From positions 1 through 9,071 of the forward strand of contig JAFGOG010000114.1 in NCBI GenBank assembly GCA_016926595.1: 9,071 nucleotides of DNA. Reading direction: 5' to 3'. How positions within the stretch are numbered: position 1 is the first letter of the stretch; every line of letters begins with the position of its first letter. The translations under genes were made by a program, and so were the position numbers. Under the pieces are notes generated by a model. It was not told the origin of the DNA. It saw only the letters and a list, made by a program, of their open reading frames with translations, and searched no databases. This document shows, one piece after another, positions 1-7,773 of this stretch. The stretch comes from Anaerolineae bacterium. GTDB lineage: Bacteria > Chloroflexota > Anaerolineae > JAAYZQ01.

Positions 1-638
1 ATCAGCCAGCGGTTGACCAGCTCGGCCGCCGGTTCAGAGAGCTGATCCTCGGCCTGGGCCATGAGCGGCGGTACGCCGGTCTGCTGAGGGTCGGCGTCGC
101 GGATGTTGGCGTGCAGGGTCTGGCTGCCGGGCGGGGTCGGGCGCAGGACCAGGACAAAGCGATACTCCTTGACCGTCTCGACAAAGGTCTGGACGCCGGG
201 CAGGGTGATGGCGCGCAACAGGGCCACCAACTGCTGGTTAAACTCGGTGGGAATGCGGCCAGCACGCCGGTCGGTGATCAGCCCTGCGCCGTCCACGGTG
301 CAAAAGTTGCCGCGCGCGGCGACATCCTGTGGCTGGAGGTCAAAACCGATGCCCAACGCTTCGAGGACACCCCGGCCGATGTCGTAGGTGAGCGGGTCAT
401 AGCCGAACAGGGCCAGGTGGGCAGGCCCGCTGCCGGGGGTGATCCCCGGGCCGACCGGCATGGCCAATCCAAGCTGCGAACGGCCGGCCAGGGCGTCGAG
501 GTTGGGGGTATTGGCCGTCTCTAGCTCGGTCCTGCCACCCGGCTCGCGGGGCAGTCCACCCAGGCCATCCATCACCAGGTGGACGATCTTGGTCTTGGCG
601 GGAATGTGCAACGCTTGCATCATCTGAAAACTGGACAT
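1..638 (-). CDS. apgM: 2,3-bisphosphoglycerate-independent phosphoglycerate mutase, archaeal type (N-terminal part, cut by window edge)
   Basis: Interconverts 3- and 2-phosphoglycerate in cytosolic glycolysis/gluconeogenesis. The first 212 residues are visible; the family is about 400 aa, so roughly half is missing beyond base 1. Visible signatures are VMDGLGG (residues 22-28, with metal-binding D24), TPNLDALA (44-51), PGITPGSGPAHLALFGYDP (64-82, with S70 in the position of the phospho-accepting serine), IGRGVLEALGIG (87-98) and DVAARGNF (105-112). VKEYRFVLVLR (156-166) and DADPQQTGVPPL (181-192) follow. This is the pattern of the archaeal-type branch of the alkaline phosphatase superfamily, not the longer GpmI type. 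The ATG at 638 is supported by AGGAG at 645-649 with a 6-nt spacer. The gene lies 76 bp downstream of the ABC ATPase on the same strand, so co-transcription is possible, but a hairpin separates them. The identification rests on motif recognition and is strong. Confidence 0.93.
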   Translation of the reverse strand, partial: MSSFQMMQALHIPAKTKIVHLVMDGLGGLPREPGGRTELETANTPNLDALAGRSQLGLAMPVGPGITPGSGPAHLALFGYDPLTYDIGRGVLEALGIGFDLQPQDVAARGNFCTVDGAGLITDRRAGRIPTEFNQQLVALLRAITLPGVQTFVETVKEYRFVLVLRPTPPGSQTLHANIRDADPQQTGVPPLMAQAEDQLSEPAAELVNRWL

Positions 639-654
639 ATCAAGCTCCTAGAAC

Positions 655-713
655 GCACAATGCACAATCCCCAGGTGGGAATTGTGCATTGTGCATGGTC
701 AATTGTACCTGGG
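655..713. repeat. Inverted heptamer repeat with two alternative hairpins
   Basis: Two copies of GCACAAT (655-661, 662-668) are mirrored by two copies of ATTGTGC (681-687, 688-694), giving a perfect 14-bp stem with a 12-nt loop. Two degenerate heptamers, ATGGTCA (695-701) and ATTGTAC (702-708), continue the 7-nt period. A competing fold pairs CCCAGGT (670-676, in the first loop) with ACCTGGG (707-713), plus AATTG (680-684) with CAATT (700-704). No T-run follows on either strand, so it is not a canonical intrinsic terminator. It lies between the ABC ATPase stop and the mutase start. It may be a dispersed intergenic repeat, an mRNA-processing or stabilising element, or a protein-binding dyad; the sequence alone does not decide. 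Confidence 0.75.
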
Positions 714-714
714 C

Positions 715-1815
<1,101 letters not shown>

Positions 1816-2058
1816 TAAGAATTATCCTCCTTGATGCGTCGAGACGGTAAAGACAGAATTTTTCGGTCACACCTACCGGTGCGGGCTCGAGGCCAAAACC
1901 GCTCTTTAACGTCCCTGGATTTGGGTTGATTATGTGTTCCCTATTGGTTCCGTGTGCGCTGCTTTTCACCTCCCAATCGCCGGCCGAGGAAACTCGAATC
2001 CCGGCCGCTCGCTGCGTTTCCCTTCCGGCGCTGGCTGGACAGGAGCGGAACAAGCACT

Positions 2059-2087
2059 ATTATACCTCATTTCCGTTGGGGGCGCAA
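2059..2087 (-). promoter_or_regulatory. Predicted sigma-70-type promoter for the ABC ATPase
   Basis: On the minus strand TTGCGC (2082-2087) is separated by exactly 17 bp from a perfect TATAAT (2059-2064). Transcription would begin near 2052, leaving a leader of about 235 nt before the ABC ATPase start codon at 1815. The -10 is consensus; the -35 matches only at TTG. This is the best candidate for driving the ABC ATPase and possibly the phosphoglycerate mutase. Confidence 0.6.
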
Positions 2088-2142
2088 GATGGAGGTTGGA
2101 GGTTGGCTCGTCCTGCGCACGCACACGGCAGGCATGGGGAAA

Positions 2143-2171
2143 TTGGAGAGGTTGGGTTTCTGGGGTATAAT
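2143..2171 (+). promoter_or_regulatory. Predicted sigma-70-type promoter for the acetyltransferase pair
   Basis: TTGGAG (2143-2148), a 17-bp spacer and a perfect TATAAT (2166-2171) predict initiation near 2178. That is about 38 nt before the ATG at 2216 and leaves room for the ribosome-binding site AGGAG at 2204-2208. The same architecture (TTG, 17 bp, TATAAT) recurs upstream of the P-type ATPase and the ABC ATPase. Confidence 0.7.
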
Positions 2172-2215
2172 GGAGGGCGCCCAGGGCTCCAATCAAGGGC
2201 GAGAGGAGAAAGAAT

Positions 2216-3373
2216 ATGACTGCTTCCGATTTTCGCATCATCCCGGTGACGACGAAGGGCCAGCGTAAAGCGTTCGCCCGGTTTCCGTGGCGCCTGTACC
2301 GCGACGATCCGAATTGGGTTGCGCCGATCTACTCCGATCACCTGGACATGCTTGATCCGGCCAAGCACCCGTTCCACCAGCACGCCGAGGTGCAATTGTT
2401 CCTGGCCGTGCGGGGCAAGGACGAGGTAATCGGGACGATCAGCGCCCACATCAACCACCGGCACAACGAGACCCACAAGGACAAGGTGGGGTTCTTTGGC
2501 TTTTTCGAGGTGGTTGAGGAGTATCCGGTGGCCGAGGCGCTGCTGAATGCAGCGGCGGACTGGCTGCGCGAGCGGGGGATGGAGGCGATACGCGGGCCAG
2601 AGAGCTTTTCGCAGAATGAAGAGTGCGGGCTGCTGATAGACGCATTCGACCGGCCGCCGGTGGTGCTGATGACCTACAATCCGCCCTATTACGTAGACTT
2701 GATCGAGCGGACCGGCTTTGAGAAAGCGCAGGACCTGTATGCCTGGGATATCCTGACCAACATCTTTGACTATGACGTGCAAAAGCTGCCGGCCAAGTTC
2801 GTGCGGGTGGCCGAGCACGCGCGCAAGTGTCCTGGCCTGGAGTTCCGGCAGCTCAACATGAAGGATTTTGACCAGGAGATCGAGCGGGCCAAAGGGGTGT
2901 ACAACGAAGCATGGGAAGCGAACTGGGGCTTTGTGCCGATGACCGACCCCGAGTTCGAGCATCTGGGCGCATCACTCAAAATGGTGCTGGACCCGGCGCT
3001 GGTGTATATCGCCTGCATCGACGGCAAGCCGGTCGGCATCTCGGTAGGGGTGCCAGACGTGAACCAGGCTCTTCGCAAAGCCAAACCTCAGCCCGACCCG
3101 TGGAAGCTGCCCCTTTTCCTGATCAGGTTTTTGTGGCACCAGCGCAAGATCGACGCCTTCCGGCTGGTGATCATGGGCGTGGTGCCGGAACACCGGTCGC
3201 TGGGCATCGACGCGTTGTTCTATGTCGAGACGGCGCGGGCGGCTTTTCAGAAGGGGTACAAGCGGTGCGAGATGTCGTGGATCCTAGAGTCGAACGACAT
3301 GATGAACCGGATCATCGAGCGGCTGGGAGGGCGGATCTACAAGACCTATCGGTTGTACCAAAAACCGGTATAA
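2216..3373 (+). CDS. YghO/BcerS-like GNAT-superfamily protein
   Basis: A 385-aa protein that I recognise as the family typified by E. coli YghO and the BcerS-like GNAT proteins; cytoplasmic, substrate unknown. The N-terminal half has the family hallmarks FPWRLYRDDPNWVAP (23-37), HPFHQHAEV (51-59), HINHRHNETH (78-87), GFFGFFE (92-98) and GPESFSQNEECGLLIDAFDRPP (127-148). YNPPYY (154-159) follows. The C-terminal half carries NEAWEANWGFVPMT (230-243), KPVGISVGVPDVN (271-283), a GNAT-like GVVPEHRSLGIDA (321-333) and GYKRCEMSWILESN (347-360), then YKTYRLYQK near the end. The acyl-CoA loop, RSLGIDA, is degenerate relative to the classical Q/RxxGxG/A, so catalytic activity is likely by family but unproven. 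The ATG is supported by AGGAG at 2204-2208 (7-nt spacer) and a promoter 45 bp upstream. It is probably co-transcribed with the next gene, which begins 1 nt after its stop. Confidence 0.85.
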   Translation: MTASDFRIIPVTTKGQRKAFARFPWRLYRDDPNWVAPIYSDHLDMLDPAKHPFHQHAEVQLFLAVRGKDEVIGTISAHINHRHNETHKDKVGFFGFFEVVEEYPVAEALLNAAADWLRERGMEAIRGPESFSQNEECGLLIDAFDRPPVVLMTYNPPYYVDLIERTGFEKAQDLYAWDILTNIFDYDVQKLPAKFVRVAEHARKCPGLEFRQLNMKDFDQEIERAKGVYNEAWEANWGFVPMTDPEFEHLGASLKMVLDPALVYIACIDGKPVGISVGVPDVNQALRKAKPQPDPWKLPLFLIRFLWHQRKIDAFRLVIMGVVPEHRSLGIDALFYVETARAAFQKGYKRCEMSWILESNDMMNRIIERLGGRIYKTYRLYQKPV

Positions 3374-3374
3374 G

Positions 3375-3812
3375 TTGGCTCACTCCGCGCGTCTCACAGT
3401 CCGGGCGGCTGACCCAGCCGACGCGCCGGCCGTCGCCGAGCTGCTGGTCGAGTTTAACGGTGAAGGGCTGCCGGCTGAAGCTCTGACCCGGCGCATGGAA
3501 GAGGCGCAGGGCCTGGAAACCGCTTTCCTGGGCGAGTGGGAGGGTGAGGCCGCCGGGCTGTTGGTGCTGAGGACCGTGCCCACCCTCTCGGGCGCTGACG
3601 ACTGGGCCGAGATCACCGAGATGTATGTCCGCCCCCAGTTTCGCAGGAGGGGGATCGGCCGGGCGTTGGTGGAAGCAGCGCTCGACTGCGGCCGGAGGCG
3701 GGGCTGTCGCGAGTTTCACCTCCTGGTTGACCCCTCGAACGAGGCAGGGCAGGCCTTCTACGCCAAGCTCGGTTTCCGGGTCGATTCGTGGGAGATGCGG
3801 CGGGATGGCTGA
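3375..3812 (+). CDS. GNAT family N-acetyltransferase
   Basis: A 145-aa single-domain GNAT protein that would transfer an acetyl group from acetyl-CoA to an amine; the acceptor is unknown. The fold begins with LTVRAADPADAPAVAELL (7-24). The beta4/motif A segment is ITEMYVRPQFRRRGIGRALVEAAL (80-103), with the acyl-CoA pyrophosphate loop R90-x-x-G93-x-G95. Motif B is the familiar SNEAGQAFYAKLGF (121-134), and the length is normal. The start is a TTG at 3375; no ATG or GTG lies upstream in frame near the family's expected N-terminus, and the first internal Met (41) would remove beta1. The TTG sits 1 nt after the preceding TAA with no clear Shine-Dalgarno sequence, so translation is probably coupled to the upstream GNAT-like gene. 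A dedicated promoter for the next gene follows, so this is likely the last gene of a two-gene transcript, although read-through into the ATPase is possible. Confidence 0.88.
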   Translation: MAHSARLTVRAADPADAPAVAELLVEFNGEGLPAEALTRRMEEAQGLETAFLGEWEGEAAGLLVLRTVPTLSGADDWAEITEMYVRPQFRRRGIGRALVEAALDCGRRRGCREFHLLVDPSNEAGQAFYAKLGFRVDSWEMRRDG

Positions 3813-3830
3813 CCCCTGCCGCCGAGCAGT

Positions 3831-3859
3831 TTGGAACCTCGGGCAATAGTTGGTATAAT
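3831..3859 (+). promoter_or_regulatory. Predicted promoter for the P-type ATPase, with extended -10
   Basis: TTGGAA (3831-3836, 4 of 6 consensus bases) is followed after 17 bp by a perfect TATAAT (3854-3859), preceded by TGG, which makes a TGN extended -10 (3851-3853). Initiation near 3866 would give a leader of about 30 nt before the ATG at 3896. It is the strongest promoter-like sequence in the window. It also argues against a start at 3788 for the ATPase, because that codon lies upstream of the promoter. Confidence 0.75.
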
Positions 3860-3895
3860 GGCACCTGTTTGTCAGATCAATGCATTGGCGGACCT

Positions 3896-6727
3896 ATGGA
3901 TGATTTAGTAGAAAAAGCCTGGCACACGTTAAGCCCTGAGGATACCGTCGCTGCGCTTGGCAGCGACCTGGAGAATGGACTGACGGAGGCCGAGCACCAG
4001 GAACGGCTGGCCAAGTTCGGCCGCAATGAGCTCCAGGAGCGGGCCGGACGTACGCTCTGGCAGATGCTGCTCGATCAGTTCAACAATTTCCTGATCCTGG
4101 TGTTGATCGCTGCGGCGATCGTCTCGGGGCTGATCGGTTGGAGCGAGTACAACCGCACCGGCAGCACGGCCGAGTTCGTGGACGCGGGAGCTATCCTGGC
4201 CATCGTCATCCTGAACGCCATCCTGGGTGTAGTCCAGGAAGGCCGGGCCGAAAAGGCGCTGGCGGCGCTCAAAAAGATGTCGGCGCCCAACGCCCGCGTG
4301 CTGCGGGATGGTCACCTGCTGGCCGTGCCATCGCCCGAGCTGGTGCCGGGGGACGTGGTAATCCTGGAGACCGGCAACTATGTCCCGGCCGACGTGCGCC
4401 TGGTGGAAAGCGCCAACCTGAGCATCGAGGAGGCATCGCTCACCGGCGAATCGGTACCGGTGACCAAGAAGGCAATGGCGGTGCTGCCCCTGGAGACAAG
4501 CCTTGGCGACCGCCGCAACATGGCCTTCATGAGCACGCTGATCACCTACGGGCGGGGTAAGGGGCTGGTGGTTAGCGCTGGGATGAGGACCCAGATCGGG
4601 CAGATCGCGGAGATGCTCCAGGCGTACGAGGAGGAGCCGACGCCGCTGCAGGTCAAGCTAGACCAGTTGGGGCGGGTGCTGGGCATCGCCGCGCTGGTGG
4701 TGTGCGGGCTGGTGGGGCTGATCGGCATAGTGCGCGACACCCAGATCGGAGTCCTGTTCGGCCAGGGGGTGAGCGCCTATTTCGGGCTGGAGGAGACGCT
4801 ACCCAAGCTGGTGGAGATGTTCATGGTGGCGGTCAGCCTGGCGATCGCCGCCGTGCCCGAAGGCCTGATGGCAGTGGTGACGATCACGCTGGCGTTGGGC
4901 ATGCAGGAGATGATCCGGCGGCACGCCCTGATCCGCAAGCTGCCGGCGGTCGAGACGCTGGGCTCGGCGACGACGATCTGCTCGGACAAGACCGGCACGC
5001 TGACGCAGAACGAGATGACGGCGGTACAGATGTACGTCGACCGCAGCCTGCTGACGATCACCGGCGAAGGGTACAAGCCGGAAGGCGGGTTCCTGGATGA
5101 CACTGAGCCGGTGGGCCTGGAGGGGTACCCCGGCATGAGGCTGCTGCTGCGGGCTGGCTTGTTGTGCAACGACGCCCGGCTGGAAAGGGCGGACCAGGAC
5201 GGCTCAACCTCATGGGGGATCGCCGGCGATCCAACTGAAGGCGCTTTCGTGGTGGCCGCGGCCAAGGCCGGCTACTGGGTGAATGAGCTGGGGAAGGAAT
5301 ATCCGCGGCTGGCCGAAATCCCCTTTGACTCGGAACGGAAGCGGATGACCACGCTGCATCCCGATCCGCGCTATGGAGATCACGTGGCCTATATCAAGGG
5401 AGCGCCGGATATCGTGCTGGGCCTGTCGACGACGGTGCTGGAGGATGGGATAATCCGGCCGCTGACCGACGAGCGGCGGAACAATATCCTGGAGCAGAAC
5501 ACCTCGCTGGCAGCCAACGCGCTGCGGGTGCTGGGTGTGGCTTTTCGCCCGCTGAAGCAGATACCGGACGAGGTGACTCCCGAGACAGTGGAGCGCGATC
5601 TGACCTTCATAGGGCTGTTGGGTATGATCGATCCGGCCCGACCGGAGGTCAAGCCGGCGGTGATGACGGCCCGCAAGGCCGGAATCCGGTCAGTGATGAT
5701 TACCGGCGACTATCCCAAGACGGCAGGGGCGATCGCCGAGGAGATTGGCCTGCTGCGCAAGGATGGCCAGGTACTGACCGGCGCTGAGCTGGACCAACTG
5801 AACGAGGAGGCGTTCCGGGCCATTGTCGAAGAGGTGGACGTGTACGCCCGCGTCTCGCCACAGCACAAGGTCAAGATCGTCGAAGGGCTCAAGGCCAAGG
5901 GGGAGATCGTGGCCATGACCGGCGACGGGGTAAACGACGCCCCGGCGCTGAAACGGGCGAACATAGGCGTGGCGATGGGCATCACCGGCACCGACGTATC
6001 GAAAGAGACGGCCGACATGGTGCTGACCGACGACAACTATGCCAGTATCGTGGCGGCCATCGAACAAGGGCGGATCATCTATTCGAACATCCGCAAGTTT
6101 GTCTATTACCTGCTGTCGTGCAACATGGCCGAGATCAGCATCCTGTTCCTGGCGATGATCTTGAACTGGCCCCTACCGCTGGCGGCCATTCAACTGCTGG
6201 TGCTGAACCTGATCACCGACGGCGCGCCGGCCCTGGCGCTGGGCATGGAAAAGGGCGATCCCGACACGATGGAGCTGCCCCCACGGCCGGTGGGCGAGCC
6301 GATCATCAACCGCGACATGATCATCGGCATCGCAGTGCAAACGGTGGCGATCACAGTGGCGGTGCTGACGGCGTTCTGGCTGGGGGACCCGCGGGCGAAC
6401 CAGGACCACGCCCGGACTATGGCCTTTGCCACGCTGTCGATCTCGGAGCTGCTGCGGGCATACACCTCGCGCTCGGAGCGTTATTCGGTGTTTGCCATCG
6501 GCGTCTTGACCAACAAGTGGATGCAGTGGGCGGTGCTGGTGTCGCTGGTCATCCTGCTGGCGATCATCTATGTGCCGGCGCTGGACCCGGTGTTCGAGAC
6601 GACCTTCCTGACCGCAAGCGACTGGCTAAAGATGCTGCCGCTGATCCTGCTGCCGTCGATCGCAGCAGAGGCCAACAAGTGGTTCTTGCGGCGGAGCGCC
6701 CGCACGTGGCAGGCGCGGGCGGCGTAG
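3896..6727 (+). CDS. P2A-type (SERCA-like) cation-transporting ATPase, probably calcium efflux pump
   Basis: A 943-aa inner-membrane pump. Domains in order: N-terminal cation-ATPase domain (about 1-65), M1-M2 (about 64-113), actuator domain with TGES (183-186), M3-M4 with PEGL (321-324), phosphorylation site DKTGT (D364), nucleotide domain with KGAPD (501-505), hinge TGDGVNDAPALK (675-686), then M5-M10. Residues matching the SERCA calcium ligands are all present: E322 in M4 (SERCA E309), N743 and E746 in M5 (N768, E771), N771, T774 and D775 in M6 (N796, T799, D800), and E851 in M8 (E908). This favours Ca2+ with two sites; Na+ or Mn2+ cannot be excluded. The frame is open back to an ATG at 3788, but I chose 3896: it follows a promoter at 3831-3859, avoids overlap with the GNAT gene, and fits the family N-terminus (WHTLSPEDTVAAL). 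The Shine-Dalgarno sequence is weak (GGCGGA, 3887-3892). A strong hairpin follows the stop. Confidence 0.95.
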   Translation: MDDLVEKAWHTLSPEDTVAALGSDLENGLTEAEHQERLAKFGRNELQERAGRTLWQMLLDQFNNFLILVLIAAAIVSGLIGWSEYNRTGSTAEFVDAGAILAIVILNAILGVVQEGRAEKALAALKKMSAPNARVLRDGHLLAVPSPELVPGDVVILETGNYVPADVRLVESANLSIEEASLTGESVPVTKKAMAVLPLETSLGDRRNMAFMSTLITYGRGKGLVVSAGMRTQIGQIAEMLQAYEEEPTPLQVKLDQLGRVLGIAALVVCGLVGLIGIVRDTQIGVLFGQGVSAYFGLEETLPKLVEMFMVAVSLAIAAVPEGLMAVVTITLALGMQEMIRRHALIRKLPAVETLGSATTICSDKTGTLTQNEMTAVQMYVDRSLLTITGEGYKPEGGFLDDTEPVGLEGYPGMRLLLRAGLLCNDARLERADQDGSTSWGIAGDPTEGAFVVAAAKAGYWVNELGKEYPRLAEIPFDSERKRMTTLHPDPRYGDHVAYIKGAPDIVLGLSTTVLEDGIIRPLTDERRNNILEQNTSLAANALRVLGVAFRPLKQIPDEVTPETVERDLTFIGLLGMIDPARPEVKPAVMTARKAGIRSVMITGDYPKTAGAIAEEIGLLRKDGQVLTGAELDQLNEEAFRAIVEEVDVYARVSPQHKVKIVEGLKAKGEIVAMTGDGVNDAPALKRANIGVAMGITGTDVSKETADMVLTDDNYASIVAAIEQGRIIYSNIRKFVYYLLSCNMAEISILFLAMILNWPLPLAAIQLLVLNLITDGAPALALGMEKGDPDTMELPPRPVGEPIINRDMIIGIAVQTVAITVAVLTAFWLGDPRANQDHARTMAFATLSISELLRAYTSRSERYSVFAIGVLTNKWMQWAVLVSLVILLAIIYVPALDPVFETTFLTASDWLKMLPLILLPSIAAEANKWFLRRSARTWQARAA

Positions 6728-6732
6728 ACAGA

Positions 6733-6765
6733 AATCCCCTCCCCCAGTCTGTGGGGGAGGGGATT
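6733..6765. terminator. Strong hairpin between convergent genes, probable bidirectional terminator
   Basis: A perfect 14-bp stem pairs 6733-6746 (AATCCCCTCCCCCA) with 6752-6765 around a 5-nt loop (GTCTG), beginning 5 nt after the ATPase stop. The downstream tract on the plus strand is only weakly T-rich (CTCATTAT), so it departs from a textbook intrinsic terminator. Even so, its position between two convergent genes and its stability make termination or 3'-end protection the best explanation. Confidence 0.7.
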
Positions 6766-6778
6766 CTCATTATGACAA

Positions 6779-6807
6779 GCGCCACCAAGGATCATGGCAG
6801 GTGGCGC
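6779..6807 (-). terminator. Hairpin spanning the stop codon of the membrane-protein gene
   Basis: GCGCCACC (6779-6786) pairs perfectly with GGTGGCGC (6800-6807) over 8 bp with a 13-nt loop that contains the TGA of the minus-strand membrane protein (6792-6794). On the minus strand it is followed by TTGTCATAATG, a weak T tract. It may act with the larger hairpin at 6733-6765 to end the minus-strand transcript, or it may simply be a chance dyad. Confidence 0.4.
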
Positions 6808-7694
6808 AACCAGTCCGGCCTTTCGTCGTCGCCATCGGGGTCCTGCTCATCGCCAACAGCTTTCAGATCCGAACGGTTCAAACCTGGGACTGATCCGGCT
6901 CCCTCGTCTGCCGATAATCTGCTGGCGCCAGATGTCTGGCCAAAGATGCCTCGAACACCGATATAGGAGAACAATCCGCCGAAAAACAGGAAGATGATGA
7001 GAAGCAGCGTCCCAGACTCACTTATGGCCAGGTACAAGGCAGTGCCTAGACACAGCAGCCCCCACGTGAGGACCAGAGCTTGCTCCCGCGGGCCGAAGGT
7101 AATCTTGCGCCTGTTCCCCACGCCCGTTGGCATATCAGGTCGCAACGGTAGGTTCTCCGAGCTCCCCTGGCAAACCGTCAATAGGCGGTAGATCAAGAAC
7201 GCCAGGTGAGAAGTGCAATCAGCATAGGTGCTGCTATACAAATAGTAGACTAGAGCGAACAGGAACGCCAGGCCGATCGAAATCCTAATGAATTCGTCGA
7301 CATTGTAGGCTTTTAACACGGTTGCGATCAGAGCCAGAGCCGCGAGGAAAAAGAGCAGAAATGCGCCGACGAATTTGGTTAGAGTGCCAAGGCGAATATC
7401 AACTATGACTCTGGTCGATGCTCCCTGGCGCTCCAGATAGCCAGTGACTCTGATGTCTACGGCTGCAGATCGAAATCGTGAGCGGGCAGCCGAGCGCCCC
7501 GTAGCGTGTAAACGAAAGCCAGCTTGGTCCACTTTGCCACTCGTTCCCCGGCGTGTGACAATGATGTCCATTCTGGAGCCGAAAACAAGTAGTCCTCTGG
7601 CAAAGTAGTCAGAGCGTTTTGCGGTGAGATCCTGCAGTCGCCGGAGACATTCAGCCGGCGGATGGGGTGAGAGGAATTCTAGTCTTGTGGCCAC
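6792..7694 (-). CDS. Four-helix membrane protein of unknown function
   Basis: A 300-aa protein that I cannot name. Residues 1-105 form a soluble domain beginning LEFLSPHPPAECLRRLQDL, resembling the N-terminal region of uncharacterised bacterial membrane proteins that open with a 'SPxxPEECxxRL' motif; that resemblance is from memory and loose. Four hydrophobic segments follow at about 107-128, 135-154, 205-225 and 227-247. Basic residues in the 155-204 loop and before helix 1 suggest that both ends face the cytoplasm. The tail (255-300) is hydrophilic and acidic, with GDEQDPDGDDERPDW near the end. The start is a GTG supported by GGGGAG at 7703-7708 (8-nt spacer). It lies 79 bp downstream of the acyl-CoA dehydrogenase on the same strand. 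By hand count, bases 7201-7380 are 90/180 G+C (50%), against 70-80% in sampled 60-base stretches of both neighbours, which suggests a different origin or relaxed codon selection. Confidence 0.8.
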   Translation of the reverse strand: MATRLEFLSPHPPAECLRRLQDLTAKRSDYFARGLLVFGSRMDIIVTRRGTSGKVDQAGFRLHATGRSAARSRFRSAAVDIRVTGYLERQGASTRVIVDIRLGTLTKFVGAFLLFFLAALALIATVLKAYNVDEFIRISIGLAFLFALVYYLYSSTYADCTSHLAFLIYRLLTVCQGSSENLPLRPDMPTGVGNRRKITFGPREQALVLTWGLLCLGTALYLAISESGTLLLIIFLFFGGLFSYIGVRGIFGQTSGASRLSADEGAGSVPGLNRSDLKAVGDEQDPDGDDERPDWLRHLP

Positions 7695-7773
7695 ATGCTA
7701 CACTCCCCATCGCGTCACTCCACGTCGTGCACGGCACTCTTGCGCCAGGCCAGCATCTGTCGCAGCCGCTATT

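Larger units (their letters stand above)
1816..2215. promoter_or_regulatory. Divergent intergenic region with structured leader of the ABC ATPase
   Basis: These 400 bp contain no convincing gene. They hold a minus-strand promoter (2059-2087), a plus-strand promoter (2143-2171), and an untranslated leader of about 235 nt for the ABC ATPase. Inside the leader is a dyad at 1981-2007: CGGCCG (1981-1986) pairs with CGGCCG (2002-2007), and GGA (1988-1990) with TCC (1999-2001), with one bulged base and an 8-nt loop. On the transcribed minus strand a strong Shine-Dalgarno-like GGGAGGTGA (1966-1974) occurs with no start codon at a usable distance. Near the other end, GGAGGTT is repeated in tandem (2091-2104). 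I do not recognise any known riboswitch or T-box in the leader. Confidence 0.6.

Noticed and set aside
111..524. Plus-strand open frame of 137 codons at the left end
   Set aside because: It lies antisense to the phosphoglycerate mutase, whose conserved motifs cover this stretch.
655..694. Interpretation of the 14-bp inverted repeat as an intrinsic terminator of the ABC ATPase
   Set aside because: No run of T follows on the minus strand (GTTCTAGGAG), and the mutase ribosome-binding site begins 6 nt beyond the stem.
2060..2962. Minus-strand open frame of 300 codons across the divergent region and the YghO-like gene
   Set aside because: It overlaps a well-supported gene on the other strand, covers both predicted promoters, and its composition looks like a reverse-frame shadow.
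6118..6966. Plus-strand open frame of 282 codons overlapping the end of the P-type ATPase
   Set aside because: It is a +1-frame shadow rich in Gly, Ala, His and Arg, and it runs through the hairpin at 6733-6765 into antisense of the membrane protein.
7695..7773. Search for a promoter or terminator between the acyl-CoA dehydrogenase and the membrane-protein gene
   Set aside because: I found no convincing -10/-35 pair on the minus strand and no stable hairpin with a T tract; only the ribosome-binding site GGGGAG is clear.
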